Source: Tardiphaga sp.
GTDB lineage: Bacteria > Pseudomonadota > Alphaproteobacteria > Rhizobiales > Xanthobacteraceae
NCBI RefSeq assembly: GCF_028290785.1
Contig: NZ_JAQGJD010000322.1
Location: 1-33,300, forward strand
Direction of reading: 5' to 3'
DNA length: 33,300 nt
The notes beneath the pieces are model-generated. The model was given only the letters and a program-made list of their open reading frames with translations. It had not been told where the DNA came from and ran no database searches. Shown piece by piece: positions 7,477-15,572 of the stretch. A program made the position numbers and the translations under genes. Every line of letters begins with the position of its first letter. Position 1 is the first letter of the stretch.

Positions 7477-8550
7477 TCAGATGTTGGAGCTTTGGATCGC
7501 CTCGACCACGGCATCGGTGACGTCCTGCGTCGTCGCCGTGCCGCCGACGTCGGGCGTCAAGATGCCGGCGCCCGAGACTTTCTCCACCGCGCGCATCAGG
7601 CGCGCCGCGGCGTCGGTTTCGCCGAGATGATCGAGCATCTGCGCGGCGGTCCAGAAACTGGCGATTGGATTGGCGATGCCCTTGCCGGTGATGTCGAACG
7701 CCGAGCCATGGATCGGCTCGAACATCGACGGGAAGCGGCGCTCCGGATCGATGTTGGCAGTCGGTGCGACGCCGAGGCTGCCGGCCAGCGCACCTGCAAG
7801 ATCTGACAGGATATCGGCGTGCAGATTGGTGGCGACGATGGTGTCGAGGCTCTGCGGCTTCAGCGTCATGCGCACGGTCATGGCATCGACCAACATCTTG
7901 TCCCAGGTGACGTCGGGAAATTCCTTCGATACTTCCTCGGCGATCTCGTCCCACATTACCATGCCGTGGCGCTGGGCGTTCGACTTGGTGACCACGGTGA
8001 GAAATTTGCGTGGCCGCGACTGCGCCAGCCTGAAGGCGTAGCGCATGATGCGCTGCACGCCGACGCGGGTGAAGATCGCCACCTCGGTGCCGACTTCTTC
8101 CGGCAGGCCGCGATGCACGCGACCGCCGCAGCCGGCATATTCGCCCTCTGAATTTTCCCGCACGATCACCCAGTCGAGATCGCCGGTTTCGACATTGCGC
8201 AACGGCGAGGTGATGCCGGGCAGGATCTTGGTCGGTCGCACATTGGCGTACTGGTCAAAACCTTGGCAGATCGGCAGACGCAGCCCCCACAGCGTGATGT
8301 GGTCGGGTACATCCGGCGCACCAACCGCACCAAAATAGATCGCGTCGAACCTCTTCAGCTGCGCCAGTCCGTCGGCCGGCATCATGATGCCGTGTTTGCG
8401 ATAGTAGGCGGAACCCCAATCGAACGTCTCGACGTTGAATTTGACGTCGCCAATGCGCGTCTGCAGGCTCTCGAGCACGGTCGTGCCGGCAGCAATGACT
8501 TCGGGGCCGATGCCGTCGGCCGGAATCGCCGCGATGGAATATTCACGCAT
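7477..8550 (-). CDS. Tartrate / D-malate dehydrogenase (isocitrate/isopropylmalate dehydrogenase family)
   Basis: A 357-residue NAD-dependent beta-decarboxylating dehydrogenase. The N-terminus (YSIAAIPADGIGPEVIAAG) and the motifs RENSEGEYAG, NLHADILSDLAG and EPIHGSAFDITGKGIANP define the family. The string WGLRLPICQGFDQYANVRP is characteristic of tartrate dehydrogenase/decarboxylase (TtuC) and D-malate dehydrogenase (DmlA) rather than LeuB. The start ATG at 8550 has AGGAG seven to eight bases upstream; an in-frame start five codons earlier lacks this. It is divergent from a LysR regulator, the same arrangement as DmlA/DmlR in enteric bacteria. Tartrate, D-malate and 3-isopropylmalate analogues cannot be told apart from sequence. 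Confidence 0.85.
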   Translation of the reverse strand: MREYSIAAIPADGIGPEVIAAGTTVLESLQTRIGDVKFNVETFDWGSAYYRKHGIMMPADGLAQLKRFDAIYFGAVGAPDVPDHITLWGLRLPICQGFDQYANVRPTKILPGITSPLRNVETGDLDWVIVRENSEGEYAGCGGRVHRGLPEEVGTEVAIFTRVGVQRIMRYAFRLAQSRPRKFLTVVTKSNAQRHGMVMWDEIAEEVSKEFPDVTWDKMLVDAMTVRMTLKPQSLDTIVATNLHADILSDLAGALAGSLGVAPTANIDPERRFPSMFEPIHGSAFDITGKGIANPIASFWTAAQMLDHLGETDAAARLMRAVEKVSGAGILTPDVGGTATTQDVTDAVVEAIQSSNI

Positions 8551-8639
8551 CAACCGTCTCCTCATCTGTTTGCTGCACCGCGTATCGCGCGGCCAGAGTC
8601 ACCCTGCGGCCGGGTGGACTGCGGCTCAATCGCATTGGT

Positions 8640-8660
8640 TTATATAAAAAAATGATATAA
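8640..8660. promoter_or_regulatory. AT-rich dyad and -10 box between the dehydrogenase and LysR genes
   Basis: Arms TTATAT (8640-8645) and ATATAA (8655-8660) are exact reverse complements around nine bases. The right arm overlaps TATAAT (8656-8661), a consensus -10 hexamer 19 bases before the LysR start. On the minus strand TATATAAA could equally serve the dehydrogenase. A dyad overlapping its own promoter is typical of LysR autoregulation, though it does not fit the strict T-N11-A spacing. Confidence 0.5.
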
Positions 8661-8680
8661 TCCGGGACAGGGGGAAACCG

Positions 8681-9586
8681 ATGGACCTGCACCAGTTGCG
8701 CTGCTTCGTGGCAGCCGCCGAGGAATTGCATTTCGGGCGGGCGGCGCAGCAGCTCGATATGATGCCGTCGGCGCTCGGCCGCCATGTCCGAATGCTGGAA
8801 AACGATCTCGGCACGCGTTTGCTGACGCGGACCACGCGCAGCGTGGCGCTCACCGACGACGGAGCGGCGTTTCTCAAGCAGGCGCACGAGCTGCTGGCAC
8901 AGGCCGACCGGCTGGCGGCGACGTTTCGCGCCGGAGCCCGGGCCCGCGCTGCAACCATCCGCGTCGGTGCCATTGACAGTGCTGCGGCTGGCCTGCTGCC
9001 CGCATTGCTGCACGATCTCCGGGACCAACTGCCGGATATCAGCGTGCAGCTCGTGGAGGACAAAACCATGCGGCTGCTGCCGCGGTTGCTGTCGGGACGG
9101 CTGGACCTTGCTTTGGTGCGGCCGCCTGAAAGCGCCGACAAGCGCCTTGAATTCCTGTTCCTGTTTCACGAGACCGCGGTCGTCGCGGTGTCCGAGCGCC
9201 ACCCGTTGTCGGCGAAACCGAGTCTTACGATCGCCGATGTCGCGGACGAGCCGCTGATCGTGCCCGAGCGCCGATCACGGCCGCACAGCCACGATCTGAC
9301 CATGAAGCTGTTTGCGGAAGCAGGCCTTCGCGCCCACGTGGTGCAGATCGCCGATGAGAAGCAGACCATCGTCAATCTCGTCGCCGCCGAACTTGGTGTT
9401 GCCATCGTCCCCCGATGGACGTCGCGCATGGCCGCGCGCGGCGTCCGCTATATTCCACTGGCGATGTCGGCGATGAACAAGCTGCCATTGGCCGCGGCCT
9501 GGACACGTGGCACGCGCGATCCGGTGCGGGACCGGCTGATCAAGATGCTTCAGGCCAATCTGTCACGCTATGCGACCGAAGCGTGA
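8681..9586 (+). CDS. LysR-family transcriptional regulator
   Basis: A 301-residue LysR regulator. Residues 1-60 are the winged helix-turn-helix ([20 protein letters not shown], then [20 protein letters not shown] and [15 protein letters not shown]). Residues about 90-295 form the periplasmic-binding-protein-like effector domain. The ATG follows AGGGGG, and a TATAAT lies 19 bases upstream. It is divergent from the tartrate/D-malate-type dehydrogenase across 130 bases, so it most likely activates that gene and the receptor and dehydratase beyond it in response to the hydroxy acid. Its 3' end meets the GreA-like gene convergently with a two-base gap. Confidence 0.92.
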   Translation: MDLHQLRCFVAAAEELHFGRAAQQLDMMPSALGRHVRMLENDLGTRLLTRTTRSVALTDDGAAFLKQAHELLAQADRLAATFRAGARARAATIRVGAIDSAAAGLLPALLHDLRDQLPDISVQLVEDKTMRLLPRLLSGRLDLALVRPPESADKRLEFLFLFHETAVVAVSERHPLSAKPSLTIADVADEPLIVPERRSRPHSHDLTMKLFAEAGLRAHVVQIADEKQTIVNLVAAELGVAIVPRWTSRMAARGVRYIPLAMSAMNKLPLAAAWTRGTRDPVRDRLIKMLQANLSRYATEA

Positions 9587-9588
9587 AA

Positions 9589-10071
9589 TCAGGCGATCGC
9601 AATGATCTTGAGGTCCTGACCAGATATGGCAACCACATCACCGACAGTTTTACCTATCAGCAAGTGCGCCACCGGCGAGACAAAGGAGATCGAGCCGGAC
9701 TTCGGGTCCGCTTCGTCCTCACCGACGATCCGGTAGGTCTGCACACGGCCGTCGTCACGGCTGAAGGTCACCGTGCTACCGAAGGCCACGGCGTCGGTTG
9801 ATGTGGGATCGGGAATCACCTGAGCCGTCCGAACCCGCGCCGCGAAGTAGCGGGCGTCCCGCAAGGGGCCGGCCGCTTGCCGGCGTCGTTCATTTACGTC
9901 CTCGATCTTCTGCGCCGTCTCGTAGGCCTCGCGGGCCTCATGGAGCTGAAGTTCCAGCGCCTTCAACCCCGCTTCCGTCACGAGGTTGGGATGCGGCGAA
10001 ACCGGGCGGTCGGGCAGCAGCGTCTCCGAGGCCGTTTCGGCACTATCTTCCTTGGTGAAAGCAACGCTCAC
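9589..10071 (-). CDS. GreA/GreB-like transcription factor with altered, shortened coiled coil
   Basis: A 160-residue protein. Residues about 95-160 match the FKBP-like C-terminal domain of GreA closely (QTYRIVGEDEADPKSGSISF, then SPVAHLLIGKTVGD). Residues 31-86 correspond to the coiled coil, but the conserved tip GDLxENAEYxAAR reads GPLRD-ARYFAAR, so the catalytic aspartate position holds proline. About 18 residues are missing from the returning helix before AQVIP. A 30-residue extension rich in acidic residues, Ser and Pro precedes the coil. Canonical GreA makes RNA polymerase cleave backtracked RNA using the acidic tip; this protein probably binds polymerase without that activity. The start is GTG, with a perfect AAGGAG seven bases upstream. 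It has no obvious operon partner. Confidence 0.8.
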   Translation of the reverse strand: MSVAFTKEDSAETASETLLPDRPVSPHPNLVTEAGLKALELQLHEAREAYETAQKIEDVNERRRQAAGPLRDARYFAARVRTAQVIPDPTSTDAVAFGSTVTFSRDDGRVQTYRIVGEDEADPKSGSISFVSPVAHLLIGKTVGDVVAISGQDLKIIAIA

Positions 10072-10110
10072 GCCGGAACTCCTTTAAAGTGAGACATATA
10101 GGAACGATCG

Positions 10111-10131
10111 GCCCGCAATAAAGCCGCGGGC
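10111..10131 (-). terminator. Weak hairpin downstream of the ketopantoate-reductase-like gene
   Basis: Arms GCCCGC and GCGGGC flank a nine-base loop 28 bases after the stop at 10159. There is no uridine tract, so termination would be inefficient; it may also be a leader structure of the GreA-like gene 40 bases further on. Confidence 0.25.
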
Positions 10132-10158
10132 AAGAAGCGACAGCGCAGGTGATGCTGG

Positions 10159-11217
10159 TCAGATACCTGCGCCCGACTCGATCCTCTCGTTGAGCTTCTG
10201 GTCGACGATCTGCACGGTCCGGTCGATGTGGGCATTGGTCATGCCCAGTTGATGCGAGATCAACTTCACCAGCAGATCGACCCGTTCGATGAACGGCGCG
10301 CCATTGGCCACCGCGCGAGCTGCCGACGAAGGCTTGAGCAGGCTCTCCGCCGCCTTGGCGTACTTTTCAAACGGCACCTGGTCCTGCGGGTCAGCACCCA
10401 GACGTCGCGCGATGGCATCGACGTGCTCGTAGATCGACTGCGAGACCTTCAGGTCGTCGTGTACCGCGTTGCGGATGGCTTGCGGCTCCTCGGGTGTGAT
10501 GCAGCGATAGTTGCCCGTCAGCAGCATCGACCACTTCGCCAGCGGCACGAACAGCGAGTCGAACACCTTCAGTTTGACCGGAACATCCTGGCCATCGAGC
10601 TTTACCGCGTCGATGTCGCTCTCGAGTTCGCGAAGCACCTTGTTGTGCGCTTCATCGGCGAACACCGCCGCCTTGAAATTGGTCGGCAGGCCGACATGCA
10701 GGACATTCGCGGCCTCTTCCGGCGGGCGGAACGCCTGCGGATCGGGTGAGCACAGGGTCACCAACCCCGGCTTGAAGCGCTCCCAGACCTGGGCGTTGGT
10801 ATAGGCCTCTTCGAGATCCATATCCGCGAGCGCCGGGATTCGCTTGAGATAGGGCAGGGGCGGCATGTTCATGATCGACAGACACGGCAAATGGGCGGCC
10901 GCGATCTTGATCATCAGAACCCGGATGGTGTGGTTGGTGTATTGCGGCTCCTGCATGGCGAGACCGACCATATCGTAACGCGACAGATCGACGTTGTCGG
11001 GCGACGTCGCATCCAGTTTGCCGGGCAGGTCGCGCGAGAAGATCGCCCGGTGGGTTGGCTCGTCACGCAGCTTGATGCGGACCTCGGTGCCGTCGCGGTT
11101 GATGAGTTCTGCGGTGTTTTTTCGGCAGACGAGGGTCACGTTGTGGCCGGCCATCAGCAGCTTGGTTGCCAGCAATGAGCCATACGAGGCTCCCAGAATC
11201 AGAATGTTGCGTGCCAT
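10159..11217 (-). CDS. NAD(P)-binding oxidoreductase, ketopantoate reductase-like
   Basis: A 352-residue protein beginning MARNILILGASYGSLLATKL, a Rossmann nucleotide-binding loop, followed by GHNVTLVCR with the usual arginine after the second strand. The N-terminal half resembles ApbA/PanE ketopantoate reductases, and residues about 210-350 are predicted helical, as in the C-terminal domain of that family. It is longer than typical PanE (about 300 residues), the glycine loop is GASYGS instead of GAGAxG, and the PanE catalytic lysine and glutamate cannot be placed with confidence. A role in pantothenate synthesis should therefore not be assumed. The ATG is preferred over a TTG 11 codons upstream because of its GGGACGAG and family fit. 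Neighbours give no pathway hint. Confidence 0.6.
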   Translation of the reverse strand: MARNILILGASYGSLLATKLLMAGHNVTLVCRKNTAELINRDGTEVRIKLRDEPTHRAIFSRDLPGKLDATSPDNVDLSRYDMVGLAMQEPQYTNHTIRVLMIKIAAAHLPCLSIMNMPPLPYLKRIPALADMDLEEAYTNAQVWERFKPGLVTLCSPDPQAFRPPEEAANVLHVGLPTNFKAAVFADEAHNKVLRELESDIDAVKLDGQDVPVKLKVFDSLFVPLAKWSMLLTGNYRCITPEEPQAIRNAVHDDLKVSQSIYEHVDAIARRLGADPQDQVPFEKYAKAAESLLKPSSAARAVANGAPFIERVDLLVKLISHQLGMTNAHIDRTVQIVDQKLNERIESGAGI

Positions 11218-11439
11218 GGTGTCTCGTCCCAGATTTTTGATCCCGTCCAACGGCTTGGCGGGCTTTTTTGCAGCGGACGCGGACCCTACTGCATCGCCGC
11301 GCGGCGATCCAGATGGCAGATTTTAGGCGGACCTGCGGTCCAGGCCGCCGGGCGGGGCCGCTGCGGGAGGGCTGCTCATTCGCGACAAGCCCATCAGATG
11401 GCCCGCCGCTCAAGTGCGCTTGTCGGGTTCGGTCAAAGC
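11218..11439. other. 222-base gap with a 16-base perfect palindrome
   Basis: This gap lies between the start of the oxidoreductase and the end of the RMD1/YagE gene. ATCGCCGCGCGGCGAT at 11293-11308 is a perfect palindrome, and GGACC/GGTCC around TGC forms a small hairpin at 11329-11341. These could be an operator or the 3' structure of the RMD1/YagE transcript. No convincing small gene is seen. Confidence 0.4.
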
Positions 11440-12243
11440 TCAGTGAGAACCTTTGCCGATAAAAATCTGGTAGAAGCTGGTCGCTATTTCAATCGCGATA
11501 AGTATGACGACAATGAGCTCCAGTCGAAGCGAGCGTCGGGTATCGATGATATCCGCCAGGGTCTCTGCCGTCTCGGCAATGACGGCAACCTTTCGATCGA
11601 GCGTCTCGACACGCTCTTTCAGTTCATATTCGTCTTCCAGGCGGGCATACAAGCGCTCGAGATCGGGGCGATCCCACAACGCGTCGGGCTTCTCCGCCAC
11701 CGCCACGCGACCGGACACCCGGTGCTGAACCAGCAAAGCATTGCCGATCAGCTTCAGGATCTCGGTTCGATTGCGGCGGGTCCGTCCGCGGGTTGCCAAC
11801 TCCGCCGCAAAGGGCTCGATGATGCCGAAGACTTTCGTCACCTCGCGCTCGTCGCTCGCCAGCGCCACGCTCTTGGCGAGGACGTCCGCGACGATCAGCA
11901 TTCTCGGTGAGGACAGGTCTGCGAGCTTGATCGGGCCGCCTGCGGCGATCTGGTCGTCCGCCTTTCCAGCGATCTCGACCGTCGTGCTTTCTTCCTCGGC
12001 GACGCCGAGCCTGCCCATGACCCGGTTCGATATCGAGCTGAGAAAAGCAACCTCTTCCGCCGTGGTCGCGCCGACGAAAACTGCCACGCCATAGCGGAAC
12101 AGAACGGCAGCGCCGCCCGCACCGGTACGGATAGCGAGGGGGACAGCCGAAATGATGTCTCCCTCAAAATTGGACGTGTTGATGCGATCACCAAGATGAA
12201 GGGCGTGCACCGAAATACGGCCAGCGAACTCTGAATTGATCAT
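11440..12243 (-). CDS. RMD1/YagE (DUF155) family membrane protein
   Basis: A 267-residue protein with the RMD1/YagE layout. An N-terminal beta-rich segment includes AVLFRYGVAVFVGATTAEEV, a family hallmark. A long helical middle (SVALASDEREVTKVFGIIEP, then LKLIGNALLVQHRVSG and WDRPDLERLYARLEDEYEL) leads to the C-terminal pair RRSLRLELI and one transmembrane helix (about residues 238-259) before a short basic tail. In yeast and mitochondria related proteins take part in sporulation or mitochondrial translation; the bacterial function is undefined. The protein is probably anchored in the inner membrane by its C-terminus. The Shine-Dalgarno sequence is poor. The 87-base upstream gap holds an inverted repeat that could control it. 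Confidence 0.8.
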   Translation of the reverse strand: MINSEFAGRISVHALHLGDRINTSNFEGDIISAVPLAIRTGAGGAAVLFRYGVAVFVGATTAEEVAFLSSISNRVMGRLGVAEEESTTVEIAGKADDQIAAGGPIKLADLSSPRMLIVADVLAKSVALASDEREVTKVFGIIEPFAAELATRGRTRRNRTEILKLIGNALLVQHRVSGRVAVAEKPDALWDRPDLERLYARLEDEYELKERVETLDRKVAVIAETAETLADIIDTRRSLRLELIVVILIAIEIATSFYQIFIGKGSH

Positions 12244-12304
12244 ATCGAGGCCCTAGCGGTCGGGTGTGCAACGAAAGCGAATGCTTGCAAGCGGCGTGGG
12301 CAGA

Positions 12305-12326
12305 TATTCGAAAATAATGTCGAATA
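12305..12326. promoter_or_regulatory. Perfect 7-base inverted repeat TATTCGA / TCGAATA
   Basis: Arms TATTCGA (12305-12311) and TCGAATA (12320-12326) flank eight AT-rich bases, four bases after the stop of the acetyltransferase and 62 bases before the RMD1/YagE start. The spacing suits a dimeric regulator. As a terminator it would be weak, because it is AT-rich and lacks a uridine tract. Confidence 0.45.
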
Positions 12327-12330
12327 CCGG

Positions 12331-12906
12331 TTAGCGTCCGAAAGGCGGCAGCGGCGGAGGAGTGGCGGAGCCGGTGGCAAGCGAGCGTTGGACCATGATG
12401 GTATCCGCCCAGCGGCCGTGCCGGTAGGCGACACCGGGCAATAAACCCACTCTGGCAAATCCGAATTTCTCGTGAATACCAAGGGAGGCGACGTTGTCGG
12501 CGTCGATATAGCCGATGATTTGACGGAAGCCCGCCGCGGCGCAGACGTCGATCAGTTCGCGCATCAGGCGTTGTCCGATTCCGTGACCGACATGCGCATC
12601 ATGGATATAGATCGAATGCTTGACCGTATAGCGATAGGCCGGTCGTTTGCGGAACAGCACCACATAGGCATAGCCGACGACTTCTCCGCCCCGCGTCGCC
12701 ACCAGATGGGGGAAGCGGCGGCTGCGCAGGTTCTTGCGCCGGTCGCGCAGATCGTCGGGCTGCGGCGTCTCGGCGTCGCTGACGCCTTCGTCGATGCCGT
12801 GGCGGATATGGCGACGATAGATCGCGAGCATGGCCTCGACATCGGTATCGCGCGACGGCCGCACGACGATGGATTGTTCGCTCCCGTTCGGTAATTCTGT
12901 TTGCAT
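12331..12906 (-). CDS. GNAT acetyltransferase, phosphinothricin/MnaT-like
   Basis: A 191-residue GCN5-related N-acetyltransferase. The acetyl-CoA loop is VGHGIGQRLMREL (motif A). The later signature, IDADNVASLGIHEKFGFARV followed by GVAYRHGRWADTIMVQR, is typical of the PAT/Bar/YncA group, which acetylates small amines such as phosphinothricin, methionine derivatives or polyamine-like compounds. The ATG follows GCGGAG by five bases, and the gene starts only ten bases after the stop of the amino-acid decarboxylase, so the two are almost certainly co-transcribed. This makes acetylation of the amine product a natural hypothesis. The last dozen residues are proline-rich and probably disordered. 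Confidence 0.85.
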   Translation of the reverse strand: MQTELPNGSEQSIVVRPSRDTDVEAMLAIYRRHIRHGIDEGVSDAETPQPDDLRDRRKNLRSRRFPHLVATRGGEVVGYAYVVLFRKRPAYRYTVKHSIYIHDAHVGHGIGQRLMRELIDVCAAAGFRQIIGYIDADNVASLGIHEKFGFARVGLLPGVAYRHGRWADTIMVQRSLATGSATPPPLPPFGR

Positions 12907-12916
12907 ACGTGCTCCG

Positions 12917-15274
12917 CTATTCGCTGACCACGTAGGTGTACAGCCGGATTACGCCGTTCGCATCCACCTTGCGATAGACACCCTGGATCTCGACGTCGAA
13001 GCCGGGGAACGTGTTGAAGCAGGTCTGGAACATCTTGAGATAGTCGATCATCGGCTGCGCCCGCTCGCTGAGGCGCTCGCCGGGCACGATGGTCGCGATG
13101 CCGGGCGGATAGACTACGAAAGGCGTGGTGGCGATGCGGCCGGCGATCTCGTCGATGGGCAGGTAATCGACGTCATTGCGGACCAGGCAGCGCGCGGCGG
13201 CGTGGGGCGAGATCGCGATCTCCGGCAGATGTTCGGACGCGAATTGCTTCGCCTGCAGGGCGCTGACATCGGCGTTGCGGAAGAAACGATGCATGTCCGC
13301 GCAGAGATCGCGCAGCCGTACGCCGGCATAGCGCGCCGGCCTGCGCCTCGCGAATTCGGGGATGGCATCTTCGAGCAGCGCGTTGTCGTCGTGCAGCTTC
13401 TTGAAGGCGACAAGGCCGCTGATCAGTGTGCCGGCCTTGCTGGCCTCGACGCCCGGCGTCAGCAAAAAGAGCAGCGAGTTGAGATCGTTCTTTTCCGGGA
13501 CGATGCGGTTCTCGCGCAGGAACTGCGCCACCACCGGCGCGGGGATGCCGTGCTCGGCGTAGCCGCCGGTGGCGCGATCGAAACCGGGTGTCAGCAGCGT
13601 CAGCTTGTTCGGATCGGTCATGGCGAAACCGGCCGCCATGCCCGGGAAGCCGTGCCAGGCGGCGCCTGGCGCTAGCTGCCAATAAGACGGGTTGGTCGCC
13701 AACTGGTCTGTGCTGACGCTTTCCCAAGGCACATTATGGACACCACCTTCGTGGGAGGCGTCGGGAATCTCGACGCGTTCCGGCACGAAGGGCTCGAAGA
13801 ACCAGCGTCGCTCGGGGCGCGTTTCCTTTTCCTCGAATTCGCGGCGGACCGCCCGGATCTTCTTGCGCAGCTCGATGCCGAGCCGGATGGTGTCGTCCCA
13901 CAGCACTTCGCCCGATCTTCCCTTCATCATCTGCGCGCCGACGTCGAGCGAGGCGAACAGCGGATAGAACGGCGAGGTGGATGCGTGCTGCATGAAGCTT
14001 TCGTTGAAGCGGCGGTGCTCGACCCGCCGCTTCTGGCCGCGGATGTGGCGATCCTTCATGTGGATCTGCGACGCCTGCGAGAAGCTGGCGAGCTGCTTGT
14101 GCGTCGACTGGGTAGCGATGATGCCCGGCGAGTCCGGGCCGAGGTCGCCGAGCCCCATGGCAAAGCGGCCGGCATAGAGCGGATGGAACTTCATGAAGCC
14201 TGCCCAGGCTTCGTCGAACAGGATGTAATCGCAGAGATGGCCGATGCGCTTGATGATCATCTCGGCGCTGTAGATGGTGCCGTCATACGTGCATTGCTCG
14301 ATCACCGCGACACGGAACGGGCGCGGGCGTTTCCAGGCCTCCGGATCGGTCACCAACGGGTTGGCGCGGATGCGCTCGCGCAAGGCTTCTTCTTCGAACG
14401 CCCCCCAGTTCATCGGGCCGATCAGGCCCCAGGGATTGCGTACCGTGGGCACGTAGATCGGCACGCCGCCACTGATCATCAGCGCGCCGTGCAAAGCGGC
14501 CTTGTGGTTGTTGCGATCGAACAGCACGAGGTCGCCATCGGTCACCAGCGCCGACAGCGCGACCTTGTTGGAGGTTGAAGTGCCGTTGAGCACGAAATAG
14601 GTCTTCTCCGCGCCGAAGATTTTGGCGGCCTCTTTCTGCGCCTGCAGCGCGGGGCCTTCGTGGGTGAGCAGGTCGCCGAGATCGAGCACCGAGTTGTCGA
14701 GATCGTCGCGGAACACGGCCTCGCCAAGGTGTTCCATGAACACCCGCCCGATCGGGCTGCGGCTGTAGAACACGCCGCCATTATGACCGGGGCAGGTCCA
14801 GAGCTGGTTGCCCTCTTCGGCATAGTCGACCAGCGCTCCGAAGAACGGCGTCTTCAGCGTCTCGGCGTACTGCTTCAGGCGGCTGACGAGATTCTTCGCG
14901 ATAAAGGGCGGCGTTTCTTCCGACAGGAAGATATAGCCGTCGATGAAATCGAGCACCTCGACCGGGACGTCCTCGAAGCGCTTGCGGCGGATCAGCAAGA
15001 TGATCGGGAAGTCGAGGCCGCGGCGCCGCATCAGGTTGATCAGCGCCGCCGTCTTGCCTTCCAGGCCTTTCTTGCCCCAATCCACCACCATGCAGCCGAT
15101 TGCGGCGTCGGTCTGGACCGCGATCGCGGCGTCTTCAAGCTTGCGCGCCTTGACGACCTCGAAACCGGAGCGCTCGATCTCATCGACGATCTGGTTCAGG
15201 CGGACGCCCTCGAGATCGTCCGCGTCAAACGTCGGCATCGCGAACAGGAAATTGAAGCGCTTGAAATAGTCCAT
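12917..15274 (-). CDS. Orn/Lys/Arg decarboxylase (fold type I PLP enzyme)
   Basis: A 785-residue decarboxylase of the large inducible type (AdiA/CadA/SpeC/SpeF). Residues 1-140 form the CheY-like wing domain. The PLP domain contains GTSTSNK (231-237) for phosphate binding, H257 in DRNNHKA stacking on the cofactor, D354 in FDEAW contacting the pyridine nitrogen, and the Schiff-base lysine K393 in STHKQLASFSQ. The C-terminal domain follows, with VVYPPGIATIVPGERL. It removes CO2 from a basic amino acid to give agmatine, cadaverine or putrescine, consuming a proton, so it can serve acid resistance or polyamine supply. Which amino acid is used cannot be decided here. The ATG chosen starts the wing domain; its Shine-Dalgarno is weak. 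It is followed by a GNAT gene and is divergent from PPK2. Confidence 0.9.
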   Translation of the reverse strand: MDYFKRFNFLFAMPTFDADDLEGVRLNQIVDEIERSGFEVVKARKLEDAAIAVQTDAAIGCMVVDWGKKGLEGKTAALINLMRRRGLDFPIILLIRRKRFEDVPVEVLDFIDGYIFLSEETPPFIAKNLVSRLKQYAETLKTPFFGALVDYAEEGNQLWTCPGHNGGVFYSRSPIGRVFMEHLGEAVFRDDLDNSVLDLGDLLTHEGPALQAQKEAAKIFGAEKTYFVLNGTSTSNKVALSALVTDGDLVLFDRNNHKAALHGALMISGGVPIYVPTVRNPWGLIGPMNWGAFEEEALRERIRANPLVTDPEAWKRPRPFRVAVIEQCTYDGTIYSAEMIIKRIGHLCDYILFDEAWAGFMKFHPLYAGRFAMGLGDLGPDSPGIIATQSTHKQLASFSQASQIHMKDRHIRGQKRRVEHRRFNESFMQHASTSPFYPLFASLDVGAQMMKGRSGEVLWDDTIRLGIELRKKIRAVRREFEEKETRPERRWFFEPFVPERVEIPDASHEGGVHNVPWESVSTDQLATNPSYWQLAPGAAWHGFPGMAAGFAMTDPNKLTLLTPGFDRATGGYAEHGIPAPVVAQFLRENRIVPEKNDLNSLLFLLTPGVEASKAGTLISGLVAFKKLHDDNALLEDAIPEFARRRPARYAGVRLRDLCADMHRFFRNADVSALQAKQFASEHLPEIAISPHAAARCLVRNDVDYLPIDEIAGRIATTPFVVYPPGIATIVPGERLSERAQPMIDYLKMFQTCFNTFPGFDVEIQGVYRKVDANGVIRLYTYVVSE

Positions 15275-15572
15275 GTGGGCACCGGTTGTTTTTTCTGTGC
15301 GATGTCTCGCTGCGATACATGACGATTCGGTGACTAAGGCCACCAAAAGATGCTTCGGGCCGGAAAAGATACGAAGAGCCATTGGCCTGCTGCAGCGCGC
15401 GACCTCCGGTTGTAGCAGTTGGGGCGTTTTTCCACGCCACCTTGGTCATTTTACACGCCGATACGCGGAAGGCGGCATTTGGTCCCGCCCTGGCGCAAGT
15501 CCGGGCTCCGTCACACCGCTGACATTTCCATTTGCACATAACGGGGGATCGATCCAGCAACGGAACACTTCC
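15275..15572. other. Divergent promoter region, decarboxylase / PPK2
   Basis: 298 bases separate the divergent starts. I see no strong -10/-35 pair. A short GGCGT/ACGCC hairpin around TTTTCC occurs near 15424-15439. Both promoters must lie here, but I cannot place them with confidence. Confidence 0.35.

Noticed and set aside
10159..11217. Naming the oxidoreductase panE
   Set aside because: The length, the GASYGS loop and the lack of placeable PanE catalytic residues make the symbol unsafe.
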